Notes: generated from the sequence alone by a model not told the origin. Positions 17,380 through 27,367 are shown, counted from the stretch's first letter. The stretch is DNA of 64,000 bases from Lactococcus termiticola (GCF_003116835.1 NZ_BFFO01000001.1:205517-269516), one strand, 5' to 3'. A program made the numbers and translations.

Positions 17380-19218
17380 CTACTTCTTCAAATGATAGTT
17401 ATAACTAGCAATAATAATATCCTCATGTGCGTTCAGATAATAGCGCAGACGAAGACCGGTCTGGTTGTGGAGGCCTTGTTGCCATGGCTTGGCAGGGATG
17501 AAGGTCGGCACAAGGACCGTTGTGGTGTAGTTGCGGGCCTTAGCTTCCTTGCTGGCCAGCTTAATAAAGCGGACGGCTGGTGTGATGATTGACCGGTAGC
17601 TGGTCCGGATGACGGTCAGGTGCAGGTCTGGGAAGGTCCGTTCAAACTCTTCTTCGATTTCCTGTTCCTTAGCCGTGTTTTCCTTGGTCGAAACGTGGAG
17701 GGCAATCACATAATCCCCGATAGAGCGGGCGTAGTTGATGGCTCCGACGTCGACATTGGTCACATTACCAACCAGGACAATCACGGTGTTGCCATCAAAC
17801 TTATGCTCAGCGACCTCGTCCCGCAGGCGAAGCTGCTCAGCCACATTGACATAGTGGGTGTGGAGGCGGACAAAGGCGAAGATCAGGACTGGCAAGACGA
17901 TGAAGAAGGGCCAGATTTCTGAGGTTCTAAAGATGACCAAAATCAGGACAATCACAAAGGAGATGATCGATCCCAAGATGTTAAAGCCAGCCTTGGTCAG
18001 GAATTTGTTGCCCAATTTCTTTCGCCAATGCACAACCATGCCGGCCTGGGCCAGCGTGAATGGCGTGAAGACACCAATCGCATAGAGGGGAATCAGGCGT
18101 TCTGTCTCACCATTGAAAATGAGCAAGAGCAGAATCGCACCTACTGCCAGGCTGATGATCCCGTTTGAATAACTCAGACGGGCGCCACGGCCGGTAAACA
18201 TGTGAGGCATGTACTTGTTCTTGGCCATATTGTAGGCCAAAATAGGAAAGGCTGAATAGCCGGTATTGGCGGCCACTGCCAAAATCAAGGCCGTCGAGAA
18301 CTGGAAGATCAAGAACATGACCTGACCGACCGGCCCTTGACCAAAGACAGACTGGGCGACCTGGGCGATGACGGTCACTTCAGACATTGGCCCAACCCCG
18401 AGCCAGTAGGCCAGGAAGGTCACACCACCAAAGAAGACGGCCAGAATCAGGCCCATGGTAATCAGGGTCAATGAAGCATTGCGTTCCTTCGGCCGTTTGA
18501 AGAATGGCACGGCGTTTGAGATGGCTTCCACCCCTGTCAGTGATGAGGCACCGGTAGAGAAGGCCTTAAGCAGAAGGATGACACTGACACCTGTCACGGT
18601 CGCCCCGATATGGGTCGGTGCATGATAAGGCAGAGTGCCCGTCAAAATCCGGAAAATCCCTACCCCCAAAAGAATAAAGGTCGATGTGATGAAGGTATAA
18701 ACCGGGATGACCAGGAAGGAAGCAGATTCCCTCAGACCCCGCAAGTTCATAAACATCAAAATCAAGGCCAGGATGATGGCAATCGGCAGATTAAAGCGGT
18801 AAAGCTCTGGAATGGCTGAAGTAATCGCTTCAGCACCAGCCGCCGTTGATACGCCGACGGTCAGCATGTAGTCGACCAAGAGCGAGCCACCAGAAATCAG
18901 ACCTGGAATGGTCCCCAGATTTTCTGTCGACACCAGGTAGGCCCCACCCCCTGAAGGATAGGCGTGAATGACCTGGGTATAGCTGGCAATCAAGGCCAGC
19001 AAAAGGATCAAAATCACGCCCGCAATCGGAATCGAATACCAGCTGGCTCCAATCCCTACTGTGACCAGGACCAAGAGAATCTGCTCGGTACCATAGGCGA
19101 TAGATGACAGGGCGTCAGACGACAGCATGGCCAAGGCCTGAAAACGTCCCAGGAGATGGGAGTCGTCAGACGTTGTCTTTAAGGGTTTTCCGATTAAAAC
19201 CTCTTTAATATTTTTCAA
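17380..19218 (-). CDS. KimA-like APC-family (potassium/amino-acid) permease
   Basis: A 612-residue APC-superfamily transporter with about 12 membrane segments and a C-terminal cytoplasmic domain of about 150 residues. The N-terminal block LAMLSSDALSSIAYGTEQI and SYPYPSGGGAYL-like YPSGGGAYLVSTENLGT match KimA (YdaO), a high-affinity K+ importer in Bacillus, and related permeases. The TTG start at 19218 follows GGAG by 8 nt. The leader is only about 35 nt, too short for the c-di-AMP riboswitch that controls kimA in Bacillus. Substrate not certain. Confidence 0.8.
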   Translation of the reverse strand: MKNIKEVLIGKPLKTTSDDSHLLGRFQALAMLSSDALSSIAYGTEQILLVLVTVGIGASWYSIPIAGVILILLLALIASYTQVIHAYPSGGGAYLVSTENLGTIPGLISGGSLLVDYMLTVGVSTAAGAEAITSAIPELYRFNLPIAIILALILMFMNLRGLRESASFLVIPVYTFITSTFILLGVGIFRILTGTLPYHAPTHIGATVTGVSVILLLKAFSTGASSLTGVEAISNAVPFFKRPKERNASLTLITMGLILAVFFGGVTFLAYWLGVGPMSEVTVIAQVAQSVFGQGPVGQVMFLIFQFSTALILAVAANTGYSAFPILAYNMAKNKYMPHMFTGRGARLSYSNGIISLAVGAILLLLIFNGETERLIPLYAIGVFTPFTLAQAGMVVHWRKKLGNKFLTKAGFNILGSIISFVIVLILVIFRTSEIWPFFIVLPVLIFAFVRLHTHYVNVAEQLRLRDEVAEHKFDGNTVIVLVGNVTNVDVGAINYARSIGDYVIALHVSTKENTAKEQEIEEEFERTFPDLHLTVIRTSYRSIITPAVRFIKLASKEAKARNYTTTVLVPTFIPAKPWQQGLHNQTGLRLRYYLNAHEDIIIASYNYHLKK

Positions 19219-19258
19219 AAGATCAGCTCCTATATTTGCTAAAAAGAATGCTAGAAAT

Positions 19259-19267
19259 ATTATAACA
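19259..19267 (-). promoter_or_regulatory. extended -10 of the KimA-like permease gene
   Basis: TGTTATAAT on the minus strand, about 41 bp upstream of the TTG start; no clear -35. Confidence 0.5.
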
Positions 19268-19415
19268 CTTTTTCCTAAAAGTATAGCCAATAACATCAAG
19301 GAGAAGGCCTGTTCTTTCAAGAAATCTGAGAAAAATATCCGGCCGGCTCGCCTCCCCCTCCATGGCAGGATTCCCCAAAATATGTTAAAATTGATACGAT
19401 AAATATCTATTATAA

Positions 19416-20913
<1,498 letters not shown>

Positions 20914-20915
<2 letters not shown>

Positions 20916-20940
20916 AAAAGTCGGGCCACCCCGACTTTTT
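20914..20940 (+). terminator. lysS terminator
   Basis: AAAGTCGGG, a CCAC loop, CCCGACTTTTT: GC-rich hairpin and T run directly after the stop codon. Confidence 0.9.
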
Positions 20941-21041
20941 CTTTTCTCGCAGAATGCTGTTAAGACTATCATTCTGAAAAAAAGAAAGCCTAGCCTCAGA
21001 AAAGGCTTAGAGCCTATCGCCTCTAACAATATAAGTACCAT

Positions 21042-21077
21042 AAAAAAGACCTCCCGGCACCGCCAGAAGGTCTTTTT
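21042..21077 (-). terminator. terminator of the LysP-like permease gene
   Basis: AAAAAGACCT and AGGTCTTTTT pair across a GC-rich loop; 5 bp past the stop codon. Confidence 0.85.
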
Positions 21078-21081
21078 CCTA

Positions 21082-22521
21082 TTACTTATCCCGACTCAAA
21101 TCCACCTTTTCCAGCGGAATAATCTTCGTATTATACTTCCACTTATAACCCAGATAAAGCAGAACAAAGATTGGCAGGGCCGCATAGATGGCCAGGGCTT
21201 CTCCCCAGCGAGCACTGAAGAGCTGGCTTGGGTCCAGCAGGAGGGCGATGAAGACCGTCATCATCAAGGCAATCAAAGGCCCAAATGGGAAGAGCTTGGC
21301 CTTATAAGGCAGGTCGGCCAGGTCCTTGCCCTGGGCCAAATAGGCCCGGCGGAAGCGGATGTGGCTGATGGAAATCCCCAGCCAGGCCAGGAAGCCAGTC
21401 AGGCTTGAGACGTCGACCAGGAAGAGATAAATCTGCGTTCCGAAGATCCCCGTCAGAAAGGCGATGAAACAGATGATCGTCGTCACGATCAGGGCGTAGA
21501 CCGGAATCCCATTTTTTGCTGTCCGGCCAAAGACCCGAGGAGCACCGTGCTCCTGCCCCAGCGAATAAAGAATCCGGGTCGATGCGTACATGACCGAGTT
21601 GGCACTAGAAATTACTGAAGTCAAGATGACAGCGTTCATAACACTGGCTGCCAGGGCAAAGCCGATGTTTTTGAAGACTATTGTAAAGGGGCTCATGACC
21701 GCAGTAGATTGCGGGTTCAAAAGTCTTGGGTCCTTCATATTGATGATCGCTGCAATAATCACAATCGCAAAGATGTAAAAGAGGAGTATCCGCCAGAAAA
21801 TCGAGTTCATGGCCTTGGGAATGCTTTTAGATGGGTCTTCAGACTCGCCAGCCGTCACGCCCAAAAGCTCCGTCCCCTGGAAGCTAAAGCCTGCAATCAG
21901 AAGGACACCCGCAAAGCCAGCAATCCCGCCAGCAAAGCCGTGGTTACCCTCGGTCAGGTTTTTCACGACGTCAATATTGCTACCAGAGCCAAGCAAGCCG
22001 ACAATAGTCAGAATCCCTACCGCCAGGAAAATCACGATGGTAATGACCTTAATCGTCGACAGCCAGTACTCGGTCTCGCCAAAGGCCTTGACAGCGAGGA
22101 TATTGACCAGGAAAATGAGAATCGTCGCAATCCCTGAGAAAATCCAGGCCGGCACATGAGGAAACCAGAACTGGGTAATAAGCCCAGCCGTGGTCAAATC
22201 GACCGCAATCGTGATGGCCCCGTTGAGCCAATAGTTCCACCCCAAGGCAAAGCCAAAGGCCGGGTCAACATAGCGCCCACCATACTCAGCAAATGAGCCA
22301 GAGGTCGGGAGGTAAGTCGCCATCTCGCCCAGCGACGTCATGACAAAATAAACCATGATGCCGACAAAGACATAGGCCAGCACCGCCCCCCAAGGACCAG
22401 CCTGGCTAATGGTCGCACCCGAGGTCAGAAAGAGACCGGTCCCGATGGTCCCCCCCAGGGCAATCATCGTGATGTGGCGTTGCTTGAGGCTCCGCTTGAC
22501 TTGATTGTTGTTGTTTTCCAA
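21082..22521 (-). CDS. amino acid permease, APC/AAT family (LysP/HisP-like)
   Basis: A 479-residue proton-coupled amino acid importer with 12 predicted membrane segments. The hallmarks RHITMIALGGTIGTGLF, YLPTSGSFAEYGGRYVDPAFGF and SFQGTELLGVTAGESEDPSK are those of the AAT branch, where LysP and the lactococcal histidine permease belong. It faces lysS across convergent terminators. Lysine is a plausible substrate from the neighbour, but histidine or another cation is equally compatible with the sequence. Confidence 0.85.
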   Translation of the reverse strand: MENNNNQVKRSLKQRHITMIALGGTIGTGLFLTSGATISQAGPWGAVLAYVFVGIMVYFVMTSLGEMATYLPTSGSFAEYGGRYVDPAFGFALGWNYWLNGAITIAVDLTTAGLITQFWFPHVPAWIFSGIATILIFLVNILAVKAFGETEYWLSTIKVITIVIFLAVGILTIVGLLGSGSNIDVVKNLTEGNHGFAGGIAGFAGVLLIAGFSFQGTELLGVTAGESEDPSKSIPKAMNSIFWRILLFYIFAIVIIAAIINMKDPRLLNPQSTAVMSPFTIVFKNIGFALAASVMNAVILTSVISSANSVMYASTRILYSLGQEHGAPRVFGRTAKNGIPVYALIVTTIICFIAFLTGIFGTQIYLFLVDVSSLTGFLAWLGISISHIRFRRAYLAQGKDLADLPYKAKLFPFGPLIALMMTVFIALLLDPSQLFSARWGEALAIYAALPIFVLLYLGYKWKYNTKIIPLEKVDLSRDK

Positions 22522-22612
22522 TATTATTACCTATCACTTTTTGTTATTTTATGTCACATTTGAGACTCTACCATTTTATCATTTTATGAAGCAAACCGCC
22601 ATAGGGGCCGAC

Positions 22613-23464
22613 TCATTCACTAAGCTTGCCAGGCCAGACATTACGGCCAAACCATTTTTGAGAAATCTGAGCAAATTGGCCATCTTTGACAAGCTTATTA
22701 ATGCCTTGATTGATTTTATTCACTAATTCCTTATCGCTCTTTCGAGCCCCAACGGCAGAGGGTTCTACGCCATAGTCAAGAAGGATACGGCTATAATCTT
22801 TCGTCAAGCCTTTTTGATTCAAGTAGTAGTCTGCATAGGTCTGGTCGATGAGGACCCCATCAATCCGTCCATTTTGCAGGTCAAGCAAGGCCTGGTCAAA
22901 GTTGCTATACTGGCTAATGGTCTTTCCTGCCAGATAGTTCTTCAAGACCTTGGGTTGGTCGTTAAAATCAGAATAGCCTGATGAACCTGCTTGCACACCT
23001 GCCGTCTTCCCCTTCATATCTTCGACTTTAGTGATGTTAGAAGATTTCTTATTGAGAATTTCCTGCTTGCTAGCCATGTAGGGTTCAGAGAAGAGCACTT
23101 GCTGTTCACGCTCCTTGGTAATGCCATAGCCATTCCAGATGAGGTCAATGTCCCCCTTCTTGAGCTCTGCTTCTTTCATAGACCAATTTATCGGTTGCCA
23201 TTTGACCTTGATGCCGTATTCTTTGAAAACTGCGTTGGCGAGGTCGATGTCAAAGCCCTTGTTAACGCCATCCTTGTCTTTGAAGCCCATGGGAACAAAG
23301 GTATTATCAAAGCCAATCGTGATAGACTTGCTCTGCTCAGCCCTCTGCCAGGTGTTTTGACGAGGACTTGATGAGCTTTTGCCACAGGCAGAAAGACTCA
23401 GAGCTGCGACGATGCTAAGACTGGCGATTGCGATTTTTTTCATTAGATTCATGTTCATAGTCAT
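22613..23464 (-). CDS. amino acid ABC transporter substrate-binding lipoprotein
   Basis: A 283-residue type II periplasmic-binding-fold lipoprotein (SBP_bac_3 family). The lipobox LSAC places the modified cysteine at residue 27 of the longest form, so it is anchored to the outer face of the membrane. FDNTFVPMGFKDKDG, GFDIDLANAVFKEYG and AGVQAGSSGYSDFN are typical binding-fold blocks. Several in-frame ATGs follow AAAGGAAAA; the first is used. Third gene of an operon with permease and ATPase controlled by a histidine-rich leader peptide, which suggests histidine as substrate; arginine or lysine cannot be excluded. Confidence 0.9.
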   Translation of the reverse strand: MTMNMNLMKKIAIASLSIVAALSLSACGKSSSSPRQNTWQRAEQSKSITIGFDNTFVPMGFKDKDGVNKGFDIDLANAVFKEYGIKVKWQPINWSMKEAELKKGDIDLIWNGYGITKEREQQVLFSEPYMASKQEILNKKSSNITKVEDMKGKTAGVQAGSSGYSDFNDQPKVLKNYLAGKTISQYSNFDQALLDLQNGRIDGVLIDQTYADYYLNQKGLTKDYSRILLDYGVEPSAVGARKSDKELVNKINQGINKLVKDGQFAQISQKWFGRNVWPGKLSE

Positions 23465-23479
23465 TTTTCCTTTTCTTTT

Positions 23480-24115
23480 TTAATTTCTTGGATTCACTTG
23501 TAAAATTCTGTCTGCGACCTTTTCAGCAAAATCCATATCGTGGCTTACGACGATCTGTGTGGCCCCTCCTGCTTTATTTGCCAGGATCATCTCGGCGACC
23601 TGGTCCCTAAGTTCAGGATCCAAGGCGCTGGTCGGTTCATCATAACAAATAATTTCTGGGTCAATCATCATAGCCCGGGCCAAGGCCACCCGTTGCTTTT
23701 GTCCGCCGGACAAGGCATAGGGGTAAAGCTCAGCTAATCCCGATAGTTCTAAGGACGCAAGCGTCGCTCCTGCTTTTGCGACGGCTTCTTTTCTTGGAAG
23801 CTTTTGAGTCTTGACGGGGCTGAGAATCAGATTTTCCATCACTGTCAGATGCGGAAAGAGCTGAAAGTCTTGAAAGACAAAGCCCAGGGAGGCTTGGCTG
23901 AAGCTCTGATTTTTTATCTTATAGACTTCGCCCTTCAAACTGATTTCTGCCCAATCAATGCTTTCAAGGCCCGCCAACATCCTAAGCAAGGTCGTTTTAC
24001 CCCCACCAGAAGGGCCAACAATGGCAAGAATCTCCTGCTCTTTCAGTTCTAAACTAAAGTCTTCGAAGAGGACCTTCTCCTGAAATTTTTTATTTAATTT
24101 TTCTATTTTTAACAT
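23480..24115 (-). CDS. amino acid ABC transporter ATP-binding protein
   Basis: A 211-residue polar amino acid transporter ATPase. Walker A is GPSGGGKTT, the signature LSGGQKQRVALARAM, and Walker B ICYDEPTSALDPEL, with the H-loop VVSHD. The ATG at 24115 has GAGG 6 nt upstream and leaves 8 bp after the permease gene; a GTG at 24127 would overlap the permease stop. It powers uptake through the permease encoded upstream. Confidence 0.93.
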   Translation of the reverse strand: MLKIEKLNKKFQEKVLFEDFSLELKEQEILAIVGPSGGGKTTLLRMLAGLESIDWAEISLKGEVYKIKNQSFSQASLGFVFQDFQLFPHLTVMENLILSPVKTQKLPRKEAVAKAGATLASLELSGLAELYPYALSGGQKQRVALARAMMIDPEIICYDEPTSALDPELRDQVAEMILANKAGGATQIVVSHDMDFAEKVADRILQVNPRN

Positions 24116-24123
24116 CTTATACC

Positions 24124-24762
24124 TCACTTATAATAGCTAAACTGCTTCTCGACCTGCTTAGAAATCAAGGTCAAGAAACCGATGAAAAGCAGATAAAACA
24201 GACCTGCAAGGAACATAGGAGCCAAGGTAATGTCCCGGTTCATGGCCGTTTGTGCAGCCAGCGTCACATCGAAGAGGCCAACGATATAGACCAGCGAGCT
24301 ATCTTTGACCAGATTGACAACTTCATTCATCACACTTGGTAGGACGATTTTAGTCACCTGTGGGAGAATGATTAAACGGGCTGTCTGCCAGGGACTAAAG
24401 CGAAGGACCTGGGCTGCTTCATATTGCCCCTGGGGAATGGCTGCAATCCCACCTCTGAAAATCTCAGCGAAGTATGCGGCATAATTAAGCACAAAGGCAA
24501 TAAGACAAGCAAAGAGGCGGCTCTGGATGTTGAGTCCAATCATCGGCAGGCCATAATAGACCGTGATGATTTGTAGGAGCAAGGGCGTCCCCCGCATGAC
24601 CCAAACATAGAAATGCATGAACCAGCCAATGACCGGTAGTCTCAGGAGATAGGCAAAGAGGACGCCTAGCGGGATAGCAATAACTAGCGTTATGATGAAG
24701 ACTTGCAGGGTCAGGACAAAACCCTGAGCAAGCTGTGGGATAATTTCTAAAAGATAAGACAT
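24124..24762 (-). CDS. amino acid ABC transporter permease
   Basis: A 212-residue HisM/GlnP-type inner-membrane subunit with about five membrane segments and the family EAA loop (GQYEAAQVLRFSPWQTARLIILPQ region, positions about 130-155). It is the first structural gene after the attenuator at 24889-25035. The subunit would form a homodimer in the transporter. Order permease-ATPase-binding protein is common in lactococci. Confidence 0.92.
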   Translation of the reverse strand: MSYLLEIIPQLAQGFVLTLQVFIITLVIAIPLGVLFAYLLRLPVIGWFMHFYVWVMRGTPLLLQIITVYYGLPMIGLNIQSRLFACLIAFVLNYAAYFAEIFRGGIAAIPQGQYEAAQVLRFSPWQTARLIILPQVTKIVLPSVMNEVVNLVKDSSLVYIVGLFDVTLAAQTAMNRDITLAPMFLAGLFYLLFIGFLTLISKQVEKQFSYYK

Positions 24763-24888
24763 ATTGTTCCTTTCTTTGATAAGATAGTCCGAATATTCAG
24801 ACTGTCAATGATAAGCAAAAAGCCCTTGTGCTTCATTATTTTTTTGAAAAATAATTTTACAAAGGCAAGTACGGACAAAAACTATACA

Positions 24889-24919
24889 AAAAGACCGGCT
24901 GTCTTTTACAACCGGTCTT
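24889..24919 (-). terminator. attenuator terminator of the amino acid ABC operon
   Basis: AAAGACCGG and CCGGTCTTT pair, followed by TTTTG on the minus strand, between the leader peptide and the permease gene. Its 5' arm can instead pair with GCCGGT at 24931-24937 (antiterminator). Confidence 0.8.
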
Positions 24920-24993
24920 TCAGAAAGAATCACCGGCATAGATACTTGAGCGTACTCTAAAGTTGTATCTATACCTCATGTATGACACAACTT

Positions 24994-25035
24994 TTATCTA
25001 TGCAAATGATGGTGACGCATTTGGACAAAGTTCAT
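24994..25035 (-). CDS. histidine-rich leader peptide (13 residues)
   Basis: The peptide MNFVQMRHHHLHR has four His codons in the last seven codons. The ribosome-binding site AAAGGGG is well placed upstream of the ATG, and a consensus-like promoter lies 30 bp further up. The stop codon and the last codons sit inside segment 1 of the attenuator. Together this is the architecture of classical amino acid leader peptides, with histidine as the sensed amino acid. Confidence 0.8.
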   Translation of the reverse strand: MNFVQMRHHHLHR

Positions 25036-25064
25036 GGTGATTCCCCTTTCTTGATTTTTTTACT

Positions 25065-25093
25065 ATTATAAACCCTTTTTTCAGATAATGCAA
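25065..25093 (-). promoter_or_regulatory. promoter of the leader peptide-ABC transporter operon
   Basis: TTGCAT (25088-25093), 17 bp, TATAAT (25065-25070) on the minus strand. Confidence 0.8.
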
Positions 25094-25169
25094 GCCAGAG
25101 CTAAAATCCCCGCCATCGGATGAGGAGGGTCCAAGGACGGGAATCTAGTATATTTGCTTTATATAAGGC

Positions 25170-25718
25170 TTAGCGTCTGAAGGTAAGCTTTTCGCCAGCA
25201 TTATTAGTGCCTACCAGGTAGCCGCCTTCTACTTTTAGGTTCATCCATTTTTCTTTAGATTTTGGCTTGCCAAGGATGTCACGGTCAACACCCTTGAAGT
25301 TGTTGGGAATGGCCCTTTTATTGATATTTTTTGAAAAAGTGACCGGGGGACTAGAGCTCGGAGCATCCTGGCTAGGCAGGCCTGGACTGGGCGTGACTGG
25401 GCTAGGAGCTTTCGGCTCTGTTTTCGTTGTTTCCTGCTCGCTGGAAGTTGCCTGCTTGCTAGGCTGGGCCTCTTTTTCATCTGGCTTTACTTCATTCTTT
25501 TCTTGTCCTGAAGGTTTTTCAGGCTTATTTTCTTTGTCTTTTTGAGGAGCCGATTCCTGGGGAGTCACATCAGCTGTGGGCGTTGCTGTCGTCGACAAGC
25601 CGTAACCAATGTCTGGCCCTGAGAGTAACAGGGCAACCGTCACGGTGAGTGACATGCCTCTCGCCAACCAGCAACACTTTGTTTTTTCTACTTTCTTTGT
25701 AATTTTTTTCTTCATCAT
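25170..25718 (-). CDS. secreted Pro/Lys/Glu-rich protein of unknown function
   Basis: A protein of about 182 residues with a basic N terminus and a hydrophobic segment (SLTVTVALLLSGPDIGYGLS), consistent with a signal peptide cleaved around residues 40-45. A low-complexity linker rich in Pro, Lys, Glu, Ser and Thr follows (about 45-125). The C-terminal 55 residues (NKRAIPNNFKGVDRDILGKP onward, ending TFRR) look folded. No LPxTG anchor. The start is uncertain: ATG 25718 or 25715, or a TTG at 25730. I do not recognise a family. Confidence 0.65.
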   Translation of the reverse strand: MMKKKITKKVEKTKCCWLARGMSLTVTVALLLSGPDIGYGLSTTATPTADVTPQESAPQKDKENKPEKPSGQEKNEVKPDEKEAQPSKQATSSEQETTKTEPKAPSPVTPSPGLPSQDAPSSSPPVTFSKNINKRAIPNNFKGVDRDILGKPKSKEKWMNLKVEGGYLVGTNNAGEKLTFRR

Positions 25719-25853
25719 TTTATTTACCAAACCTTTTCTTAATACAAGGATATAAGATTTTGGAGGCTGATTTTAATTGTTTTCAATATACTTAACAAGT
25801 GTTTTCTTTTTTGTCTTTTTTAGGATTATTGGGGATGCCTGACATTATCCGCG

Positions 25854-26273
25854 CATTTTCGGGCCTTTTCCAGGCATGAGGTGTGTGCTATAGGCACTCA
25901 ATTCTCACTGCGACTAGCTTCAACCTTGCTCCATTAAGCAGGTAATACCAGCATTCTGCGTGAGAAGAAAAAATGCTCCCCTGTGCATTTTCGGGATTCT
26001 TTCCAGTTATGAAGTGCGAGGCTTCGACTGATGCTATAGGCTCCCAATTCTCACTGCGACTAGTTTCAACCTTGCTCCATTAAGCAGGTAATACCAGCAT
26101 TCTGCGTGAGAAGAAAAATGAACACTGTGCATTTTCGGGATGCTTCCCAGTATGAGGAGCGAGGCTTCGACTGATGCTATAGGCTCCCAATTCTCACTGT
26201 GACTAGTTTCAACCTTGCTCTATTAAGCAGGTAATACCAGCATTCTGCGAGAGAAGAAAAAATGCACACTGTG
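25854..26273 (+). repeat. three tandem direct repeats of 132, 144 and 144 bp
   Basis: Units begin with CATTTTCGGG at 25854, 25986 and 26130 and end with GTG before the next. Each unit contains a small hairpin (ACCTTGCT/AGCAGGT) and the pairs TTCTCACTGC/GCGTGAGAA, so each could fold on its own. Units 2 and 3 are closest; unit 1 lacks a 12-bp stretch around GAGGCTTCGACTGATG. No open reading frame spans the array. It lies between the secreted-protein gene and the cyclophilin gene. Confidence 0.9.
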
Positions 26274-26282
26274 CATTTTTTT
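26257..26282. terminator. palindromic A/T-flanked hairpin at the array end
   Basis: AAAAAATGCA and TGCATTTTTT form a hairpin with a run of T, which could terminate transcription in either direction just before the cyclophilin promoter. Confidence 0.55.
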
Positions 26283-26290
26283 GATACAAT
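26282..26290 (+). promoter_or_regulatory. extended -10 promoter, probable leaderless transcript
   Basis: TGATACAAT ends 6 nt before the cyclophilin ATG. No Shine-Dalgarno is present. Confidence 0.55.
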
Positions 26291-26296
26291 ATAAGC

Positions 26297-27103
26297 ATGA
26301 AAAAAAATAACGTAATCCTCTTATCGATCATCGGAGTCCTGGTTGTCGCCCTGGCGGTGGTCTTGGTTATCTTTGCCAATCGTCCTAAGAGCGACAACAG
26401 CTCTACAACTCAGACCGAGCAGACGGCTTCTCAGACGACAGGCTCAAGTAGCCAAAAGAGTCAGGCTGAACTTGATAAGCTGGACCTGCCTCAGCTGTCA
26501 AGCAAGGTGGCTGAAGATGAAGCTGAGGTCAAAATCCAGACCTCTGAAGGCGACATTGCCATCAAGCTCTTCCCTAAAATCGCCCCGATGGCCGTGGAAA
26601 ACTTCTTGAATCTGGCCAAAGATGGTTATTACAATAATAATAAATTCTTCCGGGTCATCAAGAATTTCATGATCCAATCCGGCGACCCGACAGGCCAAGG
26701 GACCAGCAGCAAGTCGACAGTCAACAACAATCAGCCTTTTGCCGTCGAAGCCTCTGACAAGCTCTACAACATCCGTGGAGCCCTGTCTCTGGCCAATACC
26801 GGCCAGCCAAACTCTAGTAGTTCGCAGTTCTTCATCGTGCAAAACGCACAAGATGCGACCGCCCAAATCCAGGACCCAGGCAAGTATCCAACGAAGATTT
26901 TGGATGCCTACAAGCAGGGCGGTACGCCACAGCTTGACGGTAGCTATACCGTCTTCGGTCAAGTCATCTCGGGTCTCGAGGTCGTCGACAAGATTGCTTC
27001 TGGCGAAGTCAAGGCCAACCCTAGCTCAGGCGAGCAGTCTAGCCCTGTGAATCCTGTAACGATTACTGGCGTGAGCGTAGTTAAAGGTTGGGATTTCAAA
27101 TAA
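26297..27103 (+). CDS. membrane-anchored cyclophilin-type peptidyl-prolyl isomerase
   Basis: A 268-residue protein with an N-terminal membrane anchor (residues 7-28, no lipobox cysteine), a Ser/Thr/Gln-rich linker and a cyclophilin domain (about 75-265). Conserved blocks are FFRVIKNFMIQSGDPTGQGT and ALSLANTGQPNSSSSQFFIV, including the catalytic FxR arginine. It would help fold exported proteins at the outer face of the membrane. The ATG at 26297 lies 6 nt after TGATACAAT with no ribosome-binding site. A terminator follows. Confidence 0.9.
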   Translation: MKKNNVILLSIIGVLVVALAVVLVIFANRPKSDNSSTTQTEQTASQTTGSSSQKSQAELDKLDLPQLSSKVAEDEAEVKIQTSEGDIAIKLFPKIAPMAVENFLNLAKDGYYNNNKFFRVIKNFMIQSGDPTGQGTSSKSTVNNNQPFAVEASDKLYNIRGALSLANTGQPNSSSSQFFIVQNAQDATAQIQDPGKYPTKILDAYKQGGTPQLDGSYTVFGQVISGLEVVDKIASGEVKANPSSGEQSSPVNPVTITGVSVVKGWDFK

Positions 27104-27114
27104 AGATAGGTAAG

Positions 27115-27139
27115 AAACAGCTCCGTCGGCTGTTTTTTT
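27115..27139 (+). terminator. cyclophilin gene terminator
   Basis: AACAGC and GCTGTT hairpin followed by a T run. Confidence 0.85.
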
Positions 27140-27237
27140 ACTTGCTTTTTTTGGGGTTTTTGATAAAATAATAAAGTACTTGTTTTGGACGCTTTCTGGC
27201 TTTGCTGAGAAATAAGGCCCACTCAAAAACTTAACAA

Positions 27238-27310
27238 GCCGCAATAGCTCAGTCGGTAGAGCAGCACCATGGTAAGGTGAAGGTCGTAGGTTCGATTCCT
27301 ATTTGTGGCA
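27238..27310 (+). tRNA. tRNA-Thr(GGT)
   Basis: Acceptor GCCGCAA/TTGTGGC, D-arm AGCTCAGTCGGTAGAGC, anticodon stem CACC/GGTG with loop ATGGTAA (anticodon GGT), T-arm GTAGGTTCGATTCCTAT, discriminator A. The CCA end is not encoded. It is a solitary tRNA gene next to the large surface-protein gene. Confidence 0.92.
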
Positions 27311-27333
27311 TACTTTACTTGTCAATACTTATC

Positions 27334-27367
27334 AAAAACGCCTTAAAACAGGCGTTTTCGTTTTTTC
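27334..27367 (+). terminator. tRNA-Thr terminator
   Basis: AAAACGCC and GGCGTTTT hairpin followed by CG and six T. Confidence 0.85.

Larger units (their letters stand above)
24889..25035 (-). promoter_or_regulatory. histidine leader-peptide transcription attenuator
   Basis: Four segments can be read on the minus strand. Segment 1, GCATAGATA (24995-25003), covers the end of the leader peptide. Segment 2, TATCTATGCCGGT (about 24932-24944), pairs with segment 1 and, alternatively, through GCCGGT with segment 3, ACCGGT (about 24910-24916). Segment 3 pairs with segment 4, GCCGGTC (24893-24899), to form the terminator. An inner AAGTTGT/ACAACTT helix supports the 1:2 hairpin. A ribosome stalled at the histidine codons would free segment 2 and prevent termination. 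Confidence 0.75.

Noticed and set aside
25854..26273. Tandem repeats considered as a CRISPR array
   Set aside because: Only three long contiguous units of 132-144 bp, no short repeats with unique spacers, and no cas genes in the window.
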